This document shows, piece by piece, positions 1 to 7,000 of a stretch of 10,390 nt of DNA. The notes below the pieces were generated by a model. That model worked only from the letters and a program-made list of their open reading frames with translations. It did no database searches and had not been told where the DNA came from. Both the position numbers and the translations under genes were made by a program. Positions within the stretch are counted from its first letter, which is position 1; every line of letters begins with the position of its first letter. Source of the stretch: Verrucomicrobiales bacterium (GTDB lineage: Bacteria; Verrucomicrobiota; Verrucomicrobiia; Methylacidiphilales; JAAUTS01); assembly GCA_031279715.1 (NCBI GenBank), contig JAITHY010000253.1, positions 1 through 10,390 of the forward strand, read 5' to 3'.

Positions 1-1341
1 TCGCTGGAATACCAGGACGGCGCGGTGTGGCGCCCTTACCGGCAGGTGTCGTTCAGCAAACCCGGCAACCAGCGCGCCACCGGCGTGGCGTATGATTATG
101 ACGCCGGCGAGGACGCGAAAATCAGCGCGGGCAGCCCCGTCAGCGGCGACCCGTACCGGCAGTCATTGTGGAAAGTATGGCGCGGGTCGAACACGGCGCT
201 GAACTTCACGCGGGTCAAGACGGTGACTTGGGCGGGAAAAAACTGGACGGTATATTATCCGCGCGATGTGTCGCTGACAGTGGACCCGCGCCTGAACGGG
301 TCTCTCGAACACGGCTTTGGCGAAATCCAAGGAAGCGTCGGCCAGTGGCTGGACTTGAACAATCCGGCGTCCATCAAGACGTTGTGGCCCGCGCAGGATG
401 GCGGCGCGTTTGCCGCGGCGGATATGTTTCACGGTTACTGGCACTGCAATTACAGCGTGAACATGCAAATTGCGCCGCCCAAACCGCCGGTCTATTACAG
501 CCGCGCGGGCGAGTCGGGGACGGACAAAAACGGTTATTTCAAGGACGCTGACGGTGTGGTGCGACGGCCCATGGGCGCGTTCGCGGCGGGCAACACGATT
601 GGGATGCCGCTGACGACGGTGAAGGGCTATTCGGGTATGACGTCGAACCGGCCTGTGATGCTGCAACGCCCTTACCGCAGCGTGGCGGAACTGGGTTACG
701 TGTTTGCCAATCTGCCGTGGAAACACGCGGGCATGCTGTTTCCGGAAAGCGGTTTCAATCCACTGCTGGATGTGTTCGGCGTCAGCGACCGCGACGGCGC
801 GCTGACAGCGGGGCAAGTGGATTTGAACACCCGGCAGGCGCCGGTGCTGCAAGCCATCCTCAGCGGCGCGTATCGCGACGAACTCGCGCTGTCCAACAAC
901 ACCACCGACGCGCTGACGGTCAGCGAGGTCGAGGCCATCGCTGACGCTCTGCTTGAACACACCGCGCGCAAGCCGCTGGAGAACGTGGCGGATTTGGCTG
1001 GCCGTTACGACGCCGCCGAGGCCCAGGATTTCGGTTACGAAAAGCCGGTGCCCTACAACGGCTTCAGCGCCAGGCTGCCATCACTCTACGGCGGCACGGG
1101 CGCCGCCGGTGACAAGAACAAAAAAATTCCGCGCTTCATGGAAAGCGCCCTGCGCGCCCTGAGCGACAGCGGGCAGGCGGGGACGTGGAATTTATTGATT
1201 GACGTCATCGCGCAAACCGGACACGCCGCTGACAGTCAGAATTTTTTCGTGGAAGCGGAGCGGCGCTACTGGGTGCACGTCGCCATCAACCGGCAAACCG
1301 GAAAGATCATCGCCCGCCAACTGGAGGAAATCACCGAGTAA
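1..1341 (+). CDS. Verru_Chthon cassette protein A, C-terminal part (5' end outside window)
   Basis: The frame is open from the first base, so the true start lies upstream; 446 residues are visible, ending in TAA. It is assigned by its match to the C-terminal third of the full-length paralogue ending at 8141. Shared blocks in order are LEY near residue 2, DPR, VVRRPMGAF (near residue 186), NRPVMLQRPYRSVAELG, the PESG and LLDVF segment, VDLNTRQAPV, GAYRDE, ENVADLAGR, ALRALSDSGQAGTWNLLIDV, QTGH and the ending ERRYWVHVAINRQTGKII. The middle, roughly residues 60-180, diverges strongly apart from the DPR anchor. The family is Verrucomicrobia-specific with a pilin-like N-terminal anchor, not visible here. 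Biochemical function is unknown; a role in an envelope secretion or pilus-like system is inferred from its pseudopilin-like cassette partners. No terminator follows, so read-through into the PEP-CTERM gene 96 bp downstream is possible. Confidence 0.85.
   Translation, partial: SLEYQDGAVWRPYRQVSFSKPGNQRATGVAYDYDAGEDAKISAGSPVSGDPYRQSLWKVWRGSNTALNFTRVKTVTWAGKNWTVYYPRDVSLTVDPRLNGSLEHGFGEIQGSVGQWLDLNNPASIKTLWPAQDGGAFAAADMFHGYWHCNYSVNMQIAPPKPPVYYSRAGESGTDKNGYFKDADGVVRRPMGAFAAGNTIGMPLTTVKGYSGMTSNRPVMLQRPYRSVAELGYVFANLPWKHAGMLFPESGFNPLLDVFGVSDRDGALTAGQVDLNTRQAPVLQAILSGAYRDELALSNNTTDALTVSEVEAIADALLEHTARKPLENVADLAGRYDAAEAQDFGYEKPVPYNGFSARLPSLYGGTGAAGDKNKKIPRFMESALRALSDSGQAGTWNLLIDVIAQTGHAADSQNFFVEAERRYWVHVAINRQTGKIIARQLEEITE
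911..925. repeat. 15-bp odd palindrome CGCTGACGGTCAGCG, copy 1
   Basis: Two copies of the abundant 7-mer CGCTGAC face each other around one G, inside the protein A coding sequence. The identical 15-bp sequence recurs at 8939-8953. No function is known; it could be a paired form of the genome motif described in the findings. Confidence 0.7.
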
Positions 1342-1358
1342 AAACCGCCAAATTTTCA

Positions 1359-1385
1359 TATTACTGTAATACTAATTATTTCTTG
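1359..1385 (+). promoter_or_regulatory. Shared upstream element, copy A (palindrome plus AT-rich box)
   Basis: A 13-bp odd palindrome, TATTACTGTAATA (1359-1371), is followed after two bases by AATTATTTCTTG (1374-1385). The same arrangement occurs at 8827-8853 before the glycosidase gene: palindrome TATTGCCGCAATA, two bases, then the identical 12-mer. The palindromes fit TATTRCYGYAATA. It lies about 52 bases before the PEP-CTERM gene start. No convincing sigma-70 or sigma-54 promoter was recognised at it. It may be an operator, an unusual promoter or a repeated intergenic element; what it binds is unknown. Confidence 0.45.
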
Positions 1386-1425
1386 CCGAAAGTTTCAATT
1401 AGGAGAATTGTGTTCCTCAGAACAG

Positions 1426-1431
1426 AAAGGA
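1426..1431 (+). promoter_or_regulatory. Ribosome binding site of the PEP-CTERM gene
   Basis: AAAGGA lies six bases before ATG 1438 and decides the start. A second Shine-Dalgarno-like AGGAGA at 1401-1406 is too close to the in-frame TTG at 1408 (one base) to support that longer start. Confidence 0.7.
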
Positions 1432-1437
1432 ATATCC

Positions 1438-3972
1438 ATGAAAATCAATAGATTGAGCTATCGGGAAAAATATGTTAGAATTCGTCTGGGCTTTGCTGGG
1501 CTTGTGGGCTGCGGGCTGATTATCCTGGCAACAGCGGTCCCTGTCAGCGCGCAATGGACCGGCACGCTGACTTGGAACGCCACTGGCAATGCGAATTGGG
1601 ATGACGTCAACTGGCAACTCAACGGTAGCGGCGGAAATATCGCCTTCATCAACAACGCGCCCTTCACCTTCAGCGGCAACTTTGACGCCATCGGCAGCGG
1701 CACTGCCGCCGGAGTGACGCTGACCGTGCTGGACGGCGCCACTTTGTATGACGGCATGGTGCTCACTTCCACCAATCTCAACTGGGGCACCAACAACGTC
1801 GGCACCTTGCTGTCCGGCTCAACTTACAGTTTCCGCGAAAACTGGAACATCAATACCGCCGGCGTAAACAACGCCATCGTCGGCAGCAGCGACATCGTCG
1901 CGCAATTCACCAATTACTCCGGCACCGTCACCGTCAGCGGCGCCCAGTACGCCAAAACACTCCTCTTCAACGGCGGCGGCAACATCGTCCTGGCCAGCAA
2001 CAGCGGCACCTTGTTCCTCGCCCCGGGACCGGACAGCGGCACCGTCGTCAGAGTTCAGGACGCCACCAATGTCGAAATCCGCGCTGACATTGATGACCGC
2101 CACCTCGCCGCCGACATCAAGGCCGGCATGCACTTCCGCAACCAAGGCGGCGGCACGCTGACGCTGAACAACAACAAACTCACCGCCACCGGCGGCGTCA
2201 ACTTCACCAACAACTCAACCAGCGTCACCGCCATTCACAACGTCACCATCGCCGGCGGCGGCAACCTGGCCTTCAGCAATGGCACCTATAATTTCACCGG
2301 CATTACGTCCGTGGCGTCCACCACCAACGACGTGCAGCTTAATGGCAACAGCACATGGAACATAGCCGCCGGCGCTGTCGTTGACCTCACCAATTTCAGC
2401 GGCAACAACATCTGGCTCGGCAACAACGACAACAGCACCGCGACAATCAACATTAAGGGAGGAGTGAACTTCAGCAAAAATCTACACATCGGCAACGGCA
2501 ACAACGCCATCGGCAGTCTCACCCTCAGCGGCACCGGCCAGTTGGGAGCCGACTCAATCAATGTGGGCGACAACGCCAACAACGCCCAAGGCAGGCTGAC
2601 CCTCACGGACACCAGTTGGATTAACGCCTATAACATCACCGTCGGCGCAAACGGCAACAACGGCGCCATGACCCTGGCCAACTCCGCCTCTGCCACCCTC
2701 AACGGCAACCTCAACATCAGCACCAACAACGGCGTCATCGGCATATTCAGCGCCAGCGACAACTCCCGCCTCACCGCCAACAACCAAATCGGCATCGGCA
2801 ATCCGGACGGCTCTTACGCCGTGGTTAACCTTGACGGCAACGCCAAGCTCGCCGCGGGCTATTTCACCATCGCCAACACCGGCAACGGTTACGCCGAAAT
2901 CAACCTGCGCGGCAACTCTTCACTTGAACTCCTCAGCAACAGTTTTAAGGCAATTTACGCCGGCAAAACAGGCACTGCCGTCATCAACATTTACGACACC
3001 GCCAGCATCAACACCGCGACCATCGGTGACAGCAACGACTTCTACCTCGGCGAACGCGGCGGCGCGGGCAAGGCGACGCTGAACGTGTACTCCGGCACGG
3101 TGCAATTGCGCACCGGCAAGTATTTGTACGTCAACCAAAACAACGACCAAAACGGCTCCGAAGGCATCATCAACCTCAGCGGCGGCACCATCATCGCCGA
3201 CTCCATCGCCTTCGGTTCCACCGCCGTCACCAGCGGCAGCAACAAGGCGTACCTGAACATCACCGGCGGCGAGTTGGTGCTCGGAAATTTCCATCCGCTG
3301 CATACCGGCAACTGGAACTCCTGGCAGGAGGCCGATCCCACCCACACCGCCAGCGACACGCAAATCAACCTCGGCGGCGGCACCATCACGCTGCCCAACG
3401 GCCTTGAAACCTCAATGAAGATGACTCTCACCGGCAGCGGCGGCAACATCAAGTTCAACGCGCCCGGCAAAAACATGTGGCTCAACGGCGTCGTCAGCGG
3501 CACCGGCGGTTTGCAAGTGCGGGCCGGCACGCTCATCATCAGCGGCACCGGCGGCACCGCTGTCATTGACACATGGACCGGCCAGACGGTCATCGACAGC
3601 GGCGCGACGTTCCGGGTGGACAATTATTCCCAACTGTCCATCTCCCTTGCCCAATTGGAAGCGGAGGGCAACCGCGCCGCCTTCGACGGTGCCGGCACAC
3701 TGAACCTGACCAACGGCATCGTGAACATTGATTTCTCCAACATCAGCGGCACGGAATGGACTCTGTTCAGCGCTTCCCTGCTCACTGGTGATGACCTCAC
3801 CGTCGGCGCAAACTGGCTGGCGGGTTTCACCAACGAAGGCGGCGGGATTTGGACCAGGGATGCTTACACCTTCGACCTCAGCACCGGCATCCTCACTATT
3901 CCCGAACCATCGGTGTGGACGCTGCTGATGACCGGAGCGGCTATTTTGGCGCTGGCGCGGAAAAGACGCTGA
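1438..3972 (+). CDS. PEP-CTERM sorting domain protein with autotransporter-like beta-strand repeats
   Basis: The product is 844 residues from ATG 1438. The N-terminus is a signal peptide: basic residues in 1-17, a hydrophobic core around 18-34, and likely cleavage after VSA (38) before QW. The mature part is Gly-, Asn- and Thr-rich. From about residue 340 to 600 it shows irregular units of roughly 35-45 residues built on an I-x-V/I-G turn, a G-x-L-T-L-type strand and a short hydrophobic strand, as expected for a stacked beta-helix. Near residue 690-730 is an autotransporter-associated beta-strand type segment (GTGGLQVRAGTLIISGTG). The C-terminus is a textbook PEP-CTERM signal: PEP at 822-824, a hydrophobic segment, then RKRR. 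Such tails are cut by an exosortase, probably encoded elsewhere, and direct proteins to the cell surface or extracellular matrix. No catalytic motif is seen; an adhesin or matrix role is inferred. The in-frame TTG at 1408 is less likely because the signal peptide and ribosome site fit 1438. Confidence 0.9.
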   Translation: MKINRLSYREKYVRIRLGFAGLVGCGLIILATAVPVSAQWTGTLTWNATGNANWDDVNWQLNGSGGNIAFINNAPFTFSGNFDAIGSGTAAGVTLTVLDGATLYDGMVLTSTNLNWGTNNVGTLLSGSTYSFRENWNINTAGVNNAIVGSSDIVAQFTNYSGTVTVSGAQYAKTLLFNGGGNIVLASNSGTLFLAPGPDSGTVVRVQDATNVEIRADIDDRHLAADIKAGMHFRNQGGGTLTLNNNKLTATGGVNFTNNSTSVTAIHNVTIAGGGNLAFSNGTYNFTGITSVASTTNDVQLNGNSTWNIAAGAVVDLTNFSGNNIWLGNNDNSTATINIKGGVNFSKNLHIGNGNNAIGSLTLSGTGQLGADSINVGDNANNAQGRLTLTDTSWINAYNITVGANGNNGAMTLANSASATLNGNLNISTNNGVIGIFSASDNSRLTANNQIGIGNPDGSYAVVNLDGNAKLAAGYFTIANTGNGYAEINLRGNSSLELLSNSFKAIYAGKTGTAVINIYDTASINTATIGDSNDFYLGERGGAGKATLNVYSGTVQLRTGKYLYVNQNNDQNGSEGIINLSGGTIIADSIAFGSTAVTSGSNKAYLNITGGELVLGNFHPLHTGNWNSWQEADPTHTASDTQINLGGGTITLPNGLETSMKMTLTGSGGNIKFNAPGKNMWLNGVVSGTGGLQVRAGTLIISGTGGTAVIDTWTGQTVIDSGATFRVDNYSQLSISLAQLEAEGNRAAFDGAGTLNLTNGIVNIDFSNISGTEWTLFSASLLTGDDLTVGANWLAGFTNEGGGIWTRDAYTFDLSTGILTIPEPSVWTLLMTGAAILALARKRR

Positions 3973-3987
3973 CTTTGCTCCCAAGTG

Positions 3988-4017
3988 TATTTCATGATTG
4001 AAATCAATCATGAAATA
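3988..4017. promoter_or_regulatory. Perfect 13-bp inverted repeat (operator or AT-rich terminator)
   Basis: TATTTCATGATTG (3988-4000) and its exact reverse complement (4005-4017) flank the loop AAAT. It lies 16 bases after the PEP-CTERM stop and two bases before a -35-like TTGACA. The AT-rich arms and lack of a T-run make a classical rho-independent terminator weak, though the hairpin could still end or protect the upstream transcript. An operator for the promoter alongside is equally plausible. The left arm matches 12 of 13 bases of TATTTCTTGATTG at 8845-8857, which favours a protein-binding half-site. Confidence 0.6.
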
Positions 4018-4019
4018 AA

Positions 4020-4045
4020 TTGACATTAATGATAATTGGTACAAT
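4020..4045 (+). promoter_or_regulatory. Candidate sigma-70-type promoter for the second protein A gene
   Basis: A perfect -35 hexamer TTGACA (4020-4025) and an extended -10, TGG then TACAAT (4037-4045; hexamer at 4040-4045), are visible. The 14-base spacing is shorter than the usual 17, but a TGn extended -10 tolerates a poor -35 arrangement. An alternative -10, AATGAT (4043-4048), has 17-base spacing but only four of six matches. Transcription would begin near 4052, giving a leader of about 46 bases to ATG 4098 or 88 to GTG 4140. Confidence 0.45.
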
Positions 4046-4053
4046 GATGCTGC

Positions 4054-4069
4054 CTGGTAAAAAAACCAG
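4054..4069 (+). other. Small hairpin at the predicted mRNA 5' end
   Basis: CTGGT (4054-4058) pairs with ACCAG (4065-4069) around six A residues. If transcription starts near 4052 this hairpin sits at the very 5' end of the message, where such structures can slow decay. The stem is short and may be incidental. Confidence 0.25.
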
Positions 4070-4097
4070 ACAAAGCTTATGCAAAGAATTGTAAAAC

Positions 4098-7000
4098 ATG
4101 ATGATTTATGGTATGATAAGTTCAGGGAAGAGTGTCGTCGTGTCGTCGTGTCGTCGTGTCGTCGTGTCGGCAACAGCGGCTGACGGTTCCGCGCTGGTCG
4201 TCGTGCTGGCGATGGTCGTCCTGCTCACAGCGCTGACAGTGGCGTTTTTTTCCCGCGCGCTGCTTGAACAGCAAATCTCCGCCAGCAGCGCCAACCAGAC
4301 CAAGGTTGACCTCTTCGCCCAGGGAATTGTCGCCACCATTCAAGCCGAGTTAAAACAAGAAATTACCGACCCAGCCTATTCCACCACCTTCAGCGGCACG
4401 CCCATGGTCAGCGGCACCATTTACCGCCCCAAGACCTTCGCTGATGCCGCGCCGTCACGGGCGAGCCTGACGGGGCTGATGACCGGCGATTTGCCCAACC
4501 TGGTGAAAATGAGCGCCGCCAGCCACGGCTTTTACGGCAATGAGGCGTCCCGCGCATCGTCAGCGTCCACCACCGGAACCTCGCTCAATGGCCGCGCGAT
4601 ATCGCTGGAACGGTGGAACAAGCCGCTGCTGCTTCCCAAGTTAAATCCAAACTCCACCGATTTGACCCCTGTCAGCGCGGTGACGGCGCCGGATTGGATT
4701 TTGGTGTCGCGCGATGGCGACAACCCGACCGCGGCGAACGAGAAAGTGGTGGGGCGTTACGCTTACATGATTTATAACGAAGGCGGTTTGCTGGACGCCA
4801 ATGTCGCCGGCTATCCCCGTGCCGGCAGCGTCAGCGGCTCCCAGCGGCTGGCGTTGAGCCGGAAAGGCTCTTCCGCATTCGCGGATTTGACGGTGCTGCC
4901 GGGCCTGGCGGACTTGGGCGGAAGCCGCGCCGAGGAGATTGTCAACCAACTGACCGGCTGGCGCAATTTCGCCGTGGCGCGATTCTCCGGAAATTTTCCC
5001 GCGCTGACGGTGAGCAGCGACACGCTGGACCGTTATCTGAATTACGCGACCCGGCACCCCGCGCGCGGACTCACCGTCAGCGGCTCGTTTTTCAACGGAC
5101 AAAGCGACCGGCAATTCATCAGCCGCCAGCAGTTGATTAAATTTCTAACCGAGGCGGTCGCTGACAATGACGACGAGCGGGCCAAATTGCAAACCGCCTT
5201 GCATTATCTGGGCACCTTCAGCCGTTCGCTGAACCAACCCTCATACTGGCCCGACCCCGACCGCCCGAAAATTGTCCGGCAACCCAAATACGGCGGCGAG
5301 GAAATTGTCTCCAACGCTGAGGGTCACGACAACGATGTAAACCCGCAATTCCGCTCCGTGCAAGTCACAACGGCCATCGCCAACAGCGGTGCCACGCGCA
5401 ACGACGGCTCCAAATTCGTGACGGGCGAGCCGCTGGTGAAGAAACGATTCCCCCTGTCTTATTTGCTGTGGCTGACGTACAAAGGACCGAGCGTCACGGG
5501 CATGAGCAACGGCGACGACTTGTTCCAGGCTTACGTGAACACCGGAATGTCAGCGAACGAGGTGGAACGATTGCGGCGTCTGGGCACTCCGGAGAACATC
5601 CGGAAATATTTCGGCTTGGAATGGCAGCCGCCAAGAAACGGGCGCGGCGGTTATTGGGAATACGTTCACCGGTATCAAAAAAGCGACGGCTACACGGTTG
5701 CCACACTGGACGACGTGCTGCTGGACGAGCGGCGGGAGCCGAATTTTTTCGAGTTGCTGCAAGCCGCCATTTGCGCGGGCAGCCTCGGCGTAACCCGCAA
5801 CATCGGCGGCACTGGCGGAGACCTCAGCGACGAAGACGGTTTCAAATATTACCAATCCAAGCGACTGGACAGCCGCGTGGATTTCCACACCTTGCAAATC
5901 GGCGTGAACATCATCGACCAGTCGCAGCCGGAAAATTTTCCCACGCTTCTGGTGTTTCACGAGGGCGGCGCGCGCGATTATGTGCGCCCGTTTTGGGGAA
6001 CGGTGGACTTGCCCTACATGTCCAGCCTGATGCGGGTGCGGCTGATGACTGAACCACCGGCGGCGGCGCTGATGCCCGTGCCGCAGAATTTTTGGCCGGA
6101 GGAGAAAAACTTTTCCTTTGGCGCCTCTCTTGATACCAAGCCCAACGGCGGCTACCTTGAGGCGGGCACAATGGTGGTGATGGAAGTGCCGGTGCTGTGG
6201 AATACGCACCGGCAGATCAACCGCGCGTTACCCGGCCCGGCACAATTGCGCGCCGGCGTTTCCAACGCCGTCATCAACCGGCCCTCAAGCGCCGCCTCAA
6301 CGAACGGGCACAGCACGTTTGTGTCCGCCATCAAAGCCAACCCGCCCGTCTATACCACCGACTCCAACGGCAACACTTCGGTCGAGCGCATCGGAAACAT
6401 TGACTCAATGAGCGCCCCGTGGGACAACGGTTATGTGGAAATGGGTGACAACGGAACGGGCATGGTGCTGCCCCTTTCCGCCAACGGCATCAACACGTTT
6501 GTCTATTTCCCCGCTGACAGCGCGCTGTACCGCGAGCCGACGCCGTTGCTCCGCTCTGTCGGCGCGCTGACCTTGAGCATCGACGCCAACAACGCGCTGG
6601 TCAGGCCGGAAGTGAAACGCGCCACCAGCGCATGGCGCAACGGCGTGCCGGAGACGGGCGATTCCGGAGGCGCCGGCACGGAGCAATTTTTCGGCTGCCT
6701 GTTCGGTACTCATCCGGCCCGCATGCTGAAAGACAACGGCATCGCCGTCGTTGGCGGCAAGCTGGTCAGCCGCTATCAAATCTGGAGCATTGATTCCGCT
6801 CAGCAAAACGGCGCGCCGCTGACCGTGACGCTGGAATACCTTGACCCCGTCAGCGGCGGCTGGACGCCCTACAAGCAATATTTGCACCGCATTAATTTCA
6901 ACGGCATGACGCCGCCAACCCTGCGCGGCAGTTGGGATCCGGCGGTGTTGCCCAGCATGGCGAACAACAACCAAAGCCAGCCCAAGGCGTCCGCCATGGC

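Noticed and set aside
163..960. Long minus-strand open frame opposite the first protein A gene
   Set aside because: It is Arg/His/Val-rich with no recognisable motif, and the plus strand carries a clear family match. It is a GC-driven shadow.
1408..1437. TTG 1408 as the start of the PEP-CTERM gene
   Set aside because: The AGGAGA before it is only one base away, while ATG 1438 has a well-placed ribosome site and begins a proper signal peptide.
1342..1437. Sigma-54 (-24/-12) promoter, as found before some PEP-CTERM genes
   Set aside because: No GG and GC pair at the required 10-base spacing within a TGGCAC-N5-TTGC-like context was found in this gap.
3988..4017. CRISPR repeat or transposon terminal repeat
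   Set aside because: There is a single hairpin with no spacers, no flanking target duplication and no transposase gene nearby.
3412..4173. Minus-strand frame that begins inside the octamer repeat
   Set aside because: Its N-terminus is only the repeat translation and most of it is antisense to the PEP-CTERM gene. Not supported as a gene.
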